From positions 1 through 37,448 of the IMG/VR virus record IMGVR_UViG_3300028835_001459: 37,448 nt of DNA. One strand, 5' to 3'. Below the pieces are notes generated by a model, which worked only from the letters and a program-made list of their open reading frames with translations, had not been told where the DNA came from and did no database searches. Made by a program: the position numbers and the translations under genes. This document shows, one piece after another, positions 12,515-19,303 of this stretch (position 1 is the stretch's first letter; every line of letters begins with the position of its first letter). Origin of the DNA: a virus.

Positions 12515-12727
12515 ATGAAAGCATGGATTTCTCCTACAGCAAAAAAAATATTATTAAATCCTTATTCTCGCGAACAGCTAGAAAAATTTATAGGATCGAG
12601 AAAGAAAGAAGGAAAAATAATTCTTAATAAGACAGAATATAAAATAACACGGAGCACGGAGCGGCTAAAAGAGCAATATAACAAATCATTGAACTTGACC
12701 GAGGGAAAAGCACCCTCGGCAAGTTAA
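12515..12727 (+). CDS. Hypothetical cassette protein, 70 aa
   Basis: Lysine-rich, with a helix around SREQLEKFIGSRKKEGKI and a short strand pair after it. AGAAAG precedes the ATG weakly. The last 14 residues (from NKSLNLTEG) are encoded by attC sequence. No family recognised. Confidence 0.55.
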   Translation: MKAWISPTAKKILLNPYSREQLEKFIGSRKKEGKIILNKTEYKITRSTERLKEQYNKSLNLTEGKAPSAS

Positions 12728-12740
12728 TTCAGCGTTATAA
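12676..12740 (+). other. attC recombination site
   Basis: Boxes ATATAAC (12676-12682) and GTTATAA (12734-12740). AACTTGACCGAGGG pairs with CCCTCGGCAAGTT, with one extra A in the left arm and a loop of 7 nt. One of the cleanest sites. Confidence 0.92.
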
Positions 12741-12748
12741 ATAATATT

Positions 12749-12886
12749 ATGTTTAAAGTAATTAAAAAAAATACTGACGGGGAAATATTAGAAATAATTT
12801 TAAATTCTGAAAAAGAATTGTTAAAACATTTAGACGGCATGTTTACTTGGACAGATCATAAATTAATTGCCGTAATTCATTTATAA
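12749..12886 (+). CDS. Hypothetical cassette protein, 45 aa
   Basis: ATG 8 nt after the attC right box; TAA falls in the left box of the next attC. The product starts MFKVIKKNTDGEILEIILNS and ends HKLIAVIHL, an alternating strand-helix-strand pattern. It fills its cassette exactly, which supports a real gene despite the length. No family recognised. Confidence 0.55.
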   Translation: MFKVIKKNTDGEILEIILNSEKELLKHLDGMFTWTDHKLIAVIHL

Positions 12887-12966
12887 CCAATCCTTGGACT
12901 AGACCGACATCACTGGGGATTAAGATATCGGAGCGACTCAGTCGGCTAGTCAATTCTATGTTAGAT
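12881..12966 (+). other. attC recombination site
   Basis: Boxes TTATAAC (12881-12887) and GTTAGAT (12960-12966, perfect GTTRRRY). TTGGACTAGACCGAC pairs with GTCGGCTAGTCAA, with extra G and A in the left arm. Confidence 0.92.
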
Positions 12967-13078
12967 TGAATTAATTAGAGGACGCATTACGTCTGCCCAT
13001 GGGCAGTATGTTAATGTATTGCTTGATAAAGAAGAAAAACCAAGGCGTTATCATCATGGGACGCTAAGATACCTATAA
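12965..13078 (+). CDS. Possible 37-aa cassette protein, non-AUG start
   Basis: A frame from ATT 12965 to TAA 13076-13078 gives RGRITSAHGQYVNVLLDKEE and a His/Arg-rich end. It fills this very short cassette, and its stop is in the next attC left box, as in neighbours. An ATG at 13003 in another frame is less protein-like. Weak. Confidence 0.3.
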   Translation: MELIRGRITSAHGQYVNVLLDKEEKPRRYHHGTLRYL

Positions 13079-13144
13079 CCAAGCAATCCACTTGATCGCT
13101 AGGCTTGAGAAACAGCCTATCGTTAAGTGATTTTCACGTTAGGT
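13073..13144 (+). other. attC recombination site
   Basis: Boxes CTATAAC (13073-13079) and GTTAGGT (13138-13144, perfect). CACTTGATCGCTAGGC pairs with GCCTATCGTTAAGTG, with one extra base and two mismatches in the left arm. Confidence 0.85.
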
Positions 13145-13291
13145 GCCTTGACGGGGGTACTGAAAGTAGTTGTAAATACTATATTCTTTTTCCGGTAAAA
13201 AAATATAGCAGACAACTAAACTCAGACACCAGATTCAATAATGACGATTATTGTGATCTGTGAGGAGGCTTTTTGTGCCCCACGTGAAGAC
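13145..13291 (+). other. Non-coding cassette, possibly an RNA gene or promoter cassette
   Basis: No open frame longer than about 18 codons. A promoter-like pair, TTGACG (13148-13153) and TGTAAA after 17 bp, is present. Two hairpins follow: TATATTCTTTTT pairing with the A-rich TATA end, and CAATAAT-GACG-ATTATTG. Cassettes without ORFs are known in integrons. I do not recognise the RNA. Confidence 0.4.
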
Positions 13292-13358
13292 ACCTAACAA
13301 GTCAGTGTAGCCGACAAAGGCTACACAACAGCCTTTGCGGCTAACTTCTGCGTTATGT
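13292..13358 (+). other. attC recombination site
   Basis: Boxes ACCTAAC (13292-13298, perfect RYYYAAC) and GTTATGT (13352-13358). AGCCGACAAAGGC pairs with GCCTTTGCGGCT, with one extra A in the left arm. Confidence 0.92.
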
Positions 13359-13594
13359 GGGAAATTAAATCTATTAGAGATGATAGTTACAGCACAGAAT
13401 GTATTATCCGTCCTATATATGCAATTGAAATAAAAACCAAGAAAAGGCGATATCGCATAGGATGGATGGCAAACTGTGGAACATTAACAGGTAATCCTTG
13501 GTATGGTAAAATAGGTCATTTAAAATATGACCATTTAAACGGTTATTTTAAAATACGGATATTGTGGCTTGCTTTCGCATGGTTAGCCACATAA
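13355..13594 (+). CDS. Hypothetical cassette protein, 79 aa
   Basis: The ATG lies inside the attC right box (GTTATGT), so the recombination site supplies the start codon. The protein is basic and beta-rich (YAIEIKTKKRRYRIGWMANC), then WYGKIGHLKYDHL and a hydrophobic end (ILWLAFAWLAT). TAA is in the left box of the next attC. No family recognised. Confidence 0.6.
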   Translation: MWEIKSIRDDSYSTECIIRPIYAIEIKTKKRRYRIGWMANCGTLTGNPWYGKIGHLKYDHLNGYFKIRILWLAFAWLAT

Positions 13595-13673
13595 CAAACC
13601 ATTCGACTAGACCGAATCCAAGGATATTGGTTAATTCAACGGGATGTGTCGGCTAGTCAATTTATCGTTAGAC
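13589..13673 (+). other. attC recombination site
   Basis: Boxes ACATAAC (13589-13595) and GTTAGAC (13667-13673, perfect). TTCGACTAGACCGA pairs with TCGGCTAGTCAA, with extra C and A in the left arm. Confidence 0.92.
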
Positions 13674-13682
13674 ACACTGGAC

Positions 13683-13874
13683 ATGAAAACATTTTATAAT
13701 ATTGTTATTGGGATAGGATTTATTTCCGACATATGGTTATTTAATTTATTTTGGCTTATGGTAGATATGCCGCTTAAATTCAAAATTATTTCTACGCTTG
13801 CATGGCTTCTTAGTCATTTGGGATGTTATGCTTGGCGGGATAAAAAACACGATGGTTTAATGTCTAACAATTAA
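13683..13874 (+). CDS. Small membrane protein, cassette-borne
   Basis: 63 aa. Two predicted membrane segments: residues about 5-26 (FYNIVIGIGFISDIWLFNLF) and about 33-51 (IISTLAWLLSHLGCYAW). The C-terminus is charged (RDKKHDG). ATG is 9 nt after the attC right box. An upstream in-frame start at 13644 lies within the attC and is unlikely. No family recognised; two-segment membrane proteins are common cassette products. Confidence 0.65.
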   Translation: MKTFYNIVIGIGFISDIWLFNLFWLMVDMPLKFKIISTLAWLLSHLGCYAWRDKKHDGLMSNN

Positions 13875-13926
13875 ATGAAGCTGACCAAAATAAAAAGCAT
13901 TTTGGCAGCTTATTAATCGGCTAGGG
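13862..13926 (+). other. attC recombination site with damaged right box
   Basis: Left box GTCTAAC (13862-13868). AAGCTGACCAAAA pairs with TTTTGGCAGCTT, with one extra A. The right box is GCTAGGG (13920-13926), a T to C change at the second position of GTT, which should hinder cutting and might freeze the next cassette in place. Confidence 0.8.
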
Positions 13927-13936
13927 AGAAAAAAAT

Positions 13937-14167
13937 ATGCTTGAGCTCGGAACAGTTTTAATGTATGGGGTGGATTCTGACGAGGGGTTTACAAAAGAGG
14001 AAATAGAAGAAATCGTAACTGTTAGACTAGCATCGAAAGAAGTTCAATTGTATAAATTAACAGGGGGCGAAGTCTTCCAAAGAGAAGATGTCTTAATGAA
14101 GCAAGCAACGCACGCTTTGCATGTCGAAAAACTCTCTAACAAATCAACGGACGCAGTAAAAACCTAA
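13937..14167 (+). CDS. Hypothetical cassette protein, 76 aa
   Basis: GGGAG precedes the ATG. Acidic, with a helix GFTKEEIEEIVTVRLASKEV and a strand-helix after it (VQLYKLTGGEVFQREDVLMK). The last dozen residues are encoded by the attC at 14134. No family recognised. Confidence 0.6.
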   Translation: MLELGTVLMYGVDSDEGFTKEEIEEIVTVRLASKEVQLYKLTGGEVFQREDVLMKQATHALHVEKLSNKSTDAVKT

Positions 14168-14211
14168 CGATAAAGCTGCTTAGGCTTTTACTGGTCGTTT
14201 CTGCGTTATAT
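14134..14211 (+). other. attC recombination site
   Basis: Boxes CTCTAAC (14134-14140) and GTTATAT (14205-14211). AACGGACGCAGTAAAAACC then TAA pairs with TTAGGCTTTTACTGGTCGTT, with extra bases in the left arm and a few mismatches. Confidence 0.85.
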
Positions 14212-14230
14212 TAAGTTAGGATTGTTTGAT

Positions 14231-14740
14231 ATGGAGTATTTAAAATTACTTGAGCATAGTTATAAAGTTTGTTGTGACGATGAGGAAGAAATAACCCGTT
14301 TAGAATTTCTTGCTTTACATGTTTTTAATTTTACCACCTATGATGGTTGTATAGATGAATTATTTGCAAAGAAGGCTTTAGAAGTTTGCTCTGCAATAAA
14401 CAATAGAGAAACATTTAAATATCATAACGATAACGAAAATTATGTATGGTATTTACTTCTGTGTAATATGCCATTTTTTATAGATAAATTGGAATGGGGG
14501 ACATCTATAAGGGGTGCGTGGTGGGATCATAAAGAATTTAAAATTTCATCTTGTGGTTTTTGGGAAAAAGATGAGCAAATAGATGAGTTAAGGTTTAATA
14601 CCACGCAATGGTATTCATTTATTAAAGCAATGGAAGGTTTTATTGCAATTGATAAAGAATATAACCCACCAATGCACTTGCCAGCAACCCTGCCGATAAA
14701 GCTGGCAGTGTCGCTGGCAAGTGATTTCTACGTTATATAG
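14231..14740 (+). CDS. Hypothetical cassette protein, 169 aa
   Basis: The largest cassette product. Start ATG 14231 with TTAGG about 10 nt upstream; TTG 14222 is possible. It is acidic and aromatic (YLKLLEHSYKVCCDDEEEI, WYLLLCNMPFFIDKLEWGT, RGAWWDHKEFKISSCGFW). It reads through the whole downstream attC (14659-14738), so about its last 27 residues are attC-encoded and the TAG is built from the right box. No family recognised. Confidence 0.65.
   Translation: MEYLKLLEHSYKVCCDDEEEITRLEFLALHVFNFTTYDGCIDELFAKKALEVCSAINNRETFKYHNDNENYVWYLLLCNMPFFIDKLEWGTSIRGAWWDHKEFKISSCGFWEKDEQIDELRFNTTQWYSFIKAMEGFIAIDKEYNPPMHLPATLPIKLAVSLASDFYVI
14659..14738 (+). other. attC recombination site
   Basis: Boxes ATATAAC (14659-14665) and GTTATAT (14732-14738). 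CACTTGCCAGCAACCCTGCC pairs with GGCAGTGTCGCTGGCAAGTG with two mismatches and no clear extra base, unlike its neighbours. Confidence 0.8.
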
Positions 14741-14764
14741 AAAATAAAAAAAGGAGTATTAAAA

Positions 14765-15019
14765 ATGAATACCTTAAACAAGATTAAAGCAAAGCCTCCA
14801 GTTCCGGAAGAGGAAAATATTCTTGGTTTAACCGATCAAGAACAAAAAGTCCTTGATAAATTAATGGAGAGTTATCAAATTTTTTTAGACATTCCTACTG
14901 AACATCCGGAAGAAAAACGTGAATTTGGCTATGCCGTTCATTTAATTCAAGGTTTACTTACAACAAGAATAGCAAGAAGATGTTATCCTAGCGGATGGCC
15001 GACATATCTTGTGAAATAA
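14765..15019 (+). CDS. Hypothetical cassette protein, 84 aa
   Basis: AAAAAAAGGAG precedes the ATG. A helix LTDQEQKVLDKLMESYQIFL, then a Pro-His turn (PTEHPEEKREFGYAVHLIQG) and an Arg-rich end (TTRIARRCYPSGWP). The pattern resembles small hypothetical proteins seen in phages, but I cannot name a family. Ends just before an attC. Confidence 0.6.
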   Translation: MNTLNKIKAKPPVPEEENILGLTDQEQKVLDKLMESYQIFLDIPTEHPEEKREFGYAVHLIQGLLTTRIARRCYPSGWPTYLVK

Positions 15020-15021
15020 AA

Positions 15022-15083
15022 GAATATTAAATCAAGCTGACCAAAAGGAGATGGCATTTTGGCAACTTATTAATCGGTTATAT
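15022..15083 (+). other. attC recombination site, last of the array
   Basis: AAGCTGACCAAAA pairs with TTTTGGCAACTT, with one extra A and one mismatch. Right box GTTATAT (15077-15083). The left box is degraded (ATATTAA around 15024-15030). Confidence 0.8.
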
Positions 15084-15099
15084 AGAGGAAAACCAAAGG

Positions 15100-15405
15100 A
15101 TGACTTTACGCCAAAAACAATCAGTTTTTGCTCACAAATTACCACTTCTCATATTATATGCATATGAATTAGGATATGAGATTACCTTTGAAGACTTTAC
15201 CTCAAAAACGGGGCATAAGAGGGGATCATTCCATAAGAAAAAATTAGCAGCGGATCTCAACCTTTTCCGCAGCGGACACTATTTGCGAAGTACTAAAGCG
15301 CACAAACCTTTAGGCCTCTTTTGGGAGTCGATCGGTGGCACATGGGGCGGACGATGGAAGGACGGGAATCATTATAGTTGGGGAGAGAGGTCCGGTACCG
15401 GATGA
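15100..15405 (+). CDS. M15-family peptidase, probable endolysin or peptidoglycan carboxypeptidase
   Basis: 101 aa. GSFHKKKLAADLNLF (His and Asp zinc ligands of the SxHxxGxAxD type) and WESIGGTWGGRWKDGNHYSW (second His) are the M15 D-Ala-D-Ala/L,D-carboxypeptidase motifs. The N-terminal TLRQKQSVFAHKLPLLILYA helix is typical of short phage members. It would cut the peptidoglycan stem or cross-link, probably in lysis. No signal peptide. It follows the last attC at 17 nt but no attC follows it, so it may be a core phage gene. Overlaps the next gene by ATGA. Confidence 0.85.
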   Translation: MTLRQKQSVFAHKLPLLILYAYELGYEITFEDFTSKTGHKRGSFHKKKLAADLNLFRSGHYLRSTKAHKPLGLFWESIGGTWGGRWKDGNHYSWGERSGTG

Positions 15406-15791
15406 TTTTAAACACAGAGGCAGAGGGCGAAAGAGCAACAGGAAATATGCATACGCATCTGGGGCAAGGGCATATTCATGCTTGCGCATGTAGGATCGTG
15501 TATGGTGATGGTGAATGTGAATGTCGCCTTAAAGAAAGACAACAGGCGGATATGCCATGTCCGCCCCGAGGAACATTACAAGCAACTCAAAAAGAATATA
15601 AAATATTAGAAAATACCCTTACGGATATCTTAAATAATTTAGAGGCAATAGCACATCCAAAAGTAGAATACAGAGAAGAGACTTCTCAAATGGCTAATGA
15701 AGCCATACAAGAAATGCAGAAAAGAGCTTTTGTGATATTAGAAATAATAAAGACTAATGTTTTAGCCAACAAAAACCGCATTAAAATATAA
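15402..15791 (+). CDS. Hypothetical protein with Cys/His-rich N-terminus, intact paralogue of 11344
   Basis: 129 aa from ATG 15402, which overlaps the peptidase stop (ATGA). The N-terminal part MHTHLGQGHIHACACRIVYG then DGECEC has five His and four Cys, a likely metal site. The C-terminal half is helical (TLTDILNNLEAIAHPKVEYR onward). A frameshifted relative is the first cassette of the array. No family recognised. Confidence 0.65.
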   Translation: MILNTEAEGERATGNMHTHLGQGHIHACACRIVYGDGECECRLKERQQADMPCPPRGTLQATQKEYKILENTLTDILNNLEAIAHPKVEYREETSQMANEAIQEMQKRAFVILEIIKTNVLANKNRIKI

Positions 15792-15818
15792 ATTAAATCA
15801 ATTAAGCCAACCTCGTTT

Positions 15819-15847
15819 TTGTCTTCCTATATTTTCCGATATATAAT
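15819..15847 (+). promoter_or_regulatory. Probable promoter for the structural operon
   Basis: TTGTCT (15819-15824), 17-bp spacer, TATAAT (15842-15847). It points to the portal gene across a leader of roughly 75 nt. Confidence 0.6.
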
Positions 15848-15855
15848 AATACATA

Positions 15856-15884
15856 ATGATATATGAATACAAATTCATAATCAT
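15856..15884 (+). repeat. Leader inverted repeat upstream of portal
   Basis: ATGATATATGAAT (15856-15868) pairs with ATTCATAATCAT (15873-15884) with one bulged base. It lies just after the expected transcription start, a place for an operator or an mRNA-stabilising hairpin. The portal ATG has no Shine-Dalgarno. Confidence 0.5.
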
Positions 15885-15926
15885 AACAATAAGTTTATCA
15901 CCTAAAATAATGATTTTAATCAAACT

Positions 15927-17300
15927 ATGGGCATCGGGCTAAAGGGAGAATTCCCTTTTTTTTATAACAACAGAGAGATTCAACCGGAGGACAGAGAGAT
16001 TCAACCGGAGGACAAAGAGATTCAACCGGAGGCTGAAGCTCGCAATAAAGGATTTGGTCCTAGCCAACCTTTATCTGCTACGGATCATTGGTTGTTGGGA
16101 ACTATTACCGATGCCTTGTCAGGTGAAAAAGTATCCGATGAGCAATCACTCCAAGTGTCAACCGTGTTTGCTTGCATTAAGGTCTTAAGCGAGACTATTT
16201 CCACGCTGCCGCTAAAATGGTATAAAAAAGTAAGCGATGATAAAAGAGAAGAATATAGTGATTATTTTTTAGCTAAATTATTTCGAAAACCAAACAAATT
16301 ACAAAAAAAAATTGGTTTTATCGAAAATATTGTCGCTATGCTTTCCCTTAGAGGAAATTATTACGGCGGTAAGAATTATACCCAAGCCGGCAAGCTCGCT
16401 GAAATAATTTCTCTTAAAACGAAGCAAATGACACCGGAGGTTAAGGATAATGAGATTATTTATAAATATATAAATGATAAGGGTGTATCAAAAGATTATA
16501 GCGCTGATAAAATTTGGCATGTTAAAAGCTTATCACTGGACGGGGTGGTTGGCTTAAGCCCGATTGAATACGCTAGAAAATCAATAAGATTGTCACAACA
16601 TGCTGAAAATCATGGTATTAATTATTATAAGAATGGCGCAAGAACCTCGGGATACGTAAAAGTCCCGGGCAAGCTCAAAGAAGGCATGAAGGAGAAAATG
16701 ATCAAGGAATTGACCTATGGTATGACCGGGGATAATAAATTCAAGGTTATGGTCTTTGATCTGGGCGCTGAGTGGAAAGAAACCGGAATTTCGCAAGAAG
16801 ACAGCCAATACCTTGAGACCCGAAGATTCTCCGTTGAGGAGATTTGTCGTTTTTATAGGATGCCTGCCGTTATGATCGGACATCCTGACAAGACGATGAC
16901 TCATTCATCCTCAGAGCAATTCATGCTGTCATTTGTTAAATTCACCCTTGCGCCTTGGCTAAAACGGATTGAAGAGGCAATTAATGTCGATCTATCTCCG
17001 GAAGAAGATTATGATAAAATATATGCTGAATTCTCAATTAACGGCTTATTAAGAGGCGATACGGAAAGCAGAAATAAATCATATGCACTCGGCAGACAAT
17101 GGGGTTGGTTGTCTGTTAATGATATTAGAAAAAAAGAGAATGACAATCCTATAGAAAATGGAGATAGATATCTTGAACCTGTTAATATGATTGAGGCTGG
17201 GGAAGACCCTCCGGATGTAGATGATAATAAAAACACAAGTCCTAAAGCGGACAATGAGGATGACGATGACCCAAAGCCAAAAAAGAAAAAGAAGAAGTAG
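15927..17300 (+). CDS. Portal protein, HK97 type
   Basis: 457 aa. QSLQVSTVFACIKVLSETIS with LPLKWYK after it, DKIWHVKSLSLDGVVGLSPI, and EEICRFYRMPAVMIGH are family hallmarks. It forms the dodecameric DNA entry ring. The N-terminal extension contains three exact-to-near copies of REIQPED (residues about 16-36). The C-terminus is acidic then polylysine (DDDDPKPKKKKKK), overlapping the protease gene in another frame. Confidence 0.93.
   Translation: MGIGLKGEFPFFYNNREIQPEDREIQPEDKEIQPEAEARNKGFGPSQPLSATDHWLLGTITDALSGEKVSDEQSLQVSTVFACIKVLSETISTLPLKWYKKVSDDKREEYSDYFLAKLFRKPNKLQKKIGFIENIVAMLSLRGNYYGGKNYTQAGKLAEIISLKTKQMTPEVKDNEIIYKYINDKGVSKDYSADKIWHVKSLSLDGVVGLSPIEYARKSIRLSQHAENHGINYYKNGARTSGYVKVPGKLKEGMKEKMIKELTYGMTGDNKFKVMVFDLGAEWKETGISQEDSQYLETRRFSVEEICRFYRMPAVMIGHPDKTMTHSSSEQFMLSFVKFTLAPWLKRIEEAINVDLSPEEDYDKIYAEFSINGLLRGDTESRNKSYALGRQWGWLSVNDIRKKENDNPIENGDRYLEPVNMIEAGEDPPDVDDNKNTSPKADNEDDDDPKPKKKKKK
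15972..16034 (+). repeat. 21-bp tandem repeat, three copies, in the portal gene
   Basis: Unit AGAGAGATTCAACCGGAGGA followed by C, at 15972-15992, 15993-16013 and 16014-16034 (the third with small changes). In-frame, so copy-number changes add or remove seven residues. Copies one and two are identical. Confidence 0.9.
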
Positions 17301-17904
17301 TGACGAAAGTAATTTTGAGGGTAATACTGAAAGAAGATTCTTTAATTTTAAAGAATTTAGGACTGAGAAAGATGAGAAGGGCATTAAAAATATAGTCGGC
17401 CATGCCGCTGTTTTTAATATTATAACAGATATAGGCGGTTGGTTTAGAGAGCAAGTTTCACCCGGAGCTTTTACAAAAACGATTAAAGAGGATGATATAA
17501 GAGCGCTCTTTAATCACGAACCAAACTATATCCTTGGCCGAAACAAGTCTAAAACCTTAGAACTTCAAGAGGATGAAGTCGGACTGGCAATAAAAATCTT
17601 CCCAGCCGACACCTCATATACACGGGATTTGGTTATTTCAATAGAACGTGGGGATATTTCGCAAATGTCCTTTTCTTTTAATGCTATTGTTACGGAATGG
17701 ATAGTTGAAAAAGATAAAACTGATTTACGTATTTTAAAGGAAGTTAAGTTATTGGACGTATCTCCGGTTACTTTCGCAGCTTATGAGGATGCGGACGTAG
17801 CTTTAAGATCGCATACTCAATGGAGGGAATCAATCTCTCGTCCTCCGGAATTTATAAGAAATACACTTCTAGGAAAGGAGATTGACTTACTGGAAATTGG
17901 TTAA
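17254..17904 (+). CDS. HK97-family prohead maturation protease
   Basis: About 216 aa from ATG 17254; ATG codons at 17221, 17260 and 17266 are alternatives, all overlapping the portal end. GHAAVFN, FNHEPNYILGR (catalytic His) and GDISQMSFSF (catalytic Ser) identify the U35 herpes-like protease fold. It trims the capsid scaffold domain during maturation. The basic N-terminus (QSQKRKRRSSDE) is lost or variable in relatives. Confidence 0.9.
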   Translation: MRMTMTQSQKRKRRSSDESNFEGNTERRFFNFKEFRTEKDEKGIKNIVGHAAVFNIITDIGGWFREQVSPGAFTKTIKEDDIRALFNHEPNYILGRNKSKTLELQEDEVGLAIKIFPADTSYTRDLVISIERGDISQMSFSFNAIVTEWIVEKDKTDLRILKEVKLLDVSPVTFAAYEDADVALRSHTQWRESISRPPEFIRNTLLGKEIDLLEIG

Positions 17905-17959
17905 TAAGAATTTTCATAAAGGATTATCAAATGTTAATCTTAATTAAAGGAGGGAATTG

Positions 17960-19228
17960 ATGGATAAAATTCAAAAGTTACAAAAGATGCGTAAAGATTC
18001 TATAGGCTCAATGAGAGCTTTGGTTTCCAAGGCAGATGAGGAGAAAAGAAATTTAACGGATGAGGAAGGAAAAACATATGAAGAGCTAAAGGCCAGCGTA
18101 TCTCACTTAGATAATGAAATTACGCGTGAAAAGGAATTACATGCGCTGGAAACATCTTTGGAGGTCGTGAATAGTGAATTTACAGTTAGTCAAACTCCAC
18201 CCCCGCCCGACAATAACCAAAGGGCTTTACCGGATAATGGTTTTAAGAATTTAGGGGAATTTTTCTTTACTATCGCAACAAACCGCAGTGATCCCCGGTT
18301 AATGAAAATTGACGAGAAAAGGGCATCTCAACAGGTTGGTACAGGGCAGCTAGGCGGGTTTGTGCTGCCTGAACAATTTGATAGAAACGTAAAACAAGTT
18401 CAGCCCCAGGAAGCTCTAATCCGTCCAAGAGCCACAGTTATAGCTGCCGGTGATCCTCCGGATGCAAAACTAACTATTCCAACCCTTGATCAGGGCGCCA
18501 ATAGGAATATGTACGGAGGTGTCGTTGTTTATCACAAAGGTGAACAGGCGAATTTAACCGAAACTAATATATTTTTTAAGCAGGTTACGTTCGAGCCTAA
18601 CAAGATGACAGGATACTTAGTGGTCACGAATGAATTGCTAAGAAATTGGGACGCCTGTACTTCATTTGTTGAAAAACAAATGAGGTTAGCCAAGATAGGG
18701 TCCGAAGATTATGATTTTTTAAGAGGTGATGGCGCTGCAAAGGCGGCCGGAGTATTTAACGCCTCTTGTGCAATTGCATACAACCGGGCCACGGCTGCAC
18801 AAATTGCATATGCAGATATAGTTGGGATGTATGCTAGAGCTAAGTTTGGAGGGGGTCTGGTTTGGCTTGCAAGTCAAACTACCATTCCACAGCTTGTGAA
18901 TATTAGAGATACGGCAAACAACAATATGTGGCACGTGTCAGCGACTCAAGGCGTTCCCCCTACTCTAATGGGGTTTGACGTGCTTTGGGCTGAACGGTGT
19001 CCGGGGTTAGGGACAAAAGGAGATCTGTTACTAGCGGACCTGTCTTATTATCTTATTAAAGACGGATCGGGACCGTTTGTCGATCTGTCAAAGGAAGTCT
19101 TCTTCACGTCCGATCAAACCTGTTTTAGAATTATATGGAATGTGGATGGCCACCCATGGTTGGAAGAGCCAATCCCACTAGAGGGTTCCACATCTAATAC
19201 AATAAGCCCGATAGTAATATTAGAATAA
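17960..19228 (+). CDS. Major capsid protein, HK97 fold
   Basis: 422 aa from ATG 17960 behind AAAGGAGGG. Residues about 1-75 are a coiled-coil scaffold (delta) domain, cut off by the protease (EEKRNLTDEEGKTYEELKAS). The HK97 core follows: GGFVLPEQFDRNVKQ, then MTGYLVVTNELLRNW, DYDFLRGDGAAKAAG, and the C-terminal domain with PPTLMGFDVLWAERCP. Complete. Confidence 0.93.
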   Translation: MDKIQKLQKMRKDSIGSMRALVSKADEEKRNLTDEEGKTYEELKASVSHLDNEITREKELHALETSLEVVNSEFTVSQTPPPPDNNQRALPDNGFKNLGEFFFTIATNRSDPRLMKIDEKRASQQVGTGQLGGFVLPEQFDRNVKQVQPQEALIRPRATVIAAGDPPDAKLTIPTLDQGANRNMYGGVVVYHKGEQANLTETNIFFKQVTFEPNKMTGYLVVTNELLRNWDACTSFVEKQMRLAKIGSEDYDFLRGDGAAKAAGVFNASCAIAYNRATAAQIAYADIVGMYARAKFGGGLVWLASQTTIPQLVNIRDTANNNMWHVSATQGVPPTLMGFDVLWAERCPGLGTKGDLLLADLSYYLIKDGSGPFVDLSKEVFFTSDQTCFRIIWNVDGHPWLEEPIPLEGSTSNTISPIVILE

Positions 19229-19264
19229 TTAAGCATAAGTTCATGAATTAAGCATAAGTTCATG
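19227..19264 (+). repeat. Tandem duplication, 2 x 19 bp
   Basis: AATTAAGCATAAGTTCATG occurs at 19227-19245 and 19246-19264, directly after the capsid stop. Probably a recent slippage duplication. Confidence 0.9.
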
Positions 19265-19303
19265 AATTAATTAACGCTTAAAAAAATAAAGGAGGGTTCG
19301 ATT

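Larger units (their letters stand above)
11316..15083 (+). mobile_element. Integron-type cassette array, main cluster (CALIN-like)
   Basis: A lone GTTATAA at 11316-11322 opens the array. Thirteen attC sites then follow in one orientation, at mean spacing near 290 bp, ending at 15083. Each cassette holds one small ORF or none. No integrase gene of any type was found. It lies inside a phage operon between terL and portal, where such arrays are not expected. Confidence 0.88.

Noticed and set aside
11316-15083. Search for an integron integrase or any transposase driving the array
   Set aside because: No tyrosine recombinase motifs (R-H-R-Y) and no transposase were found in any frame in this window.
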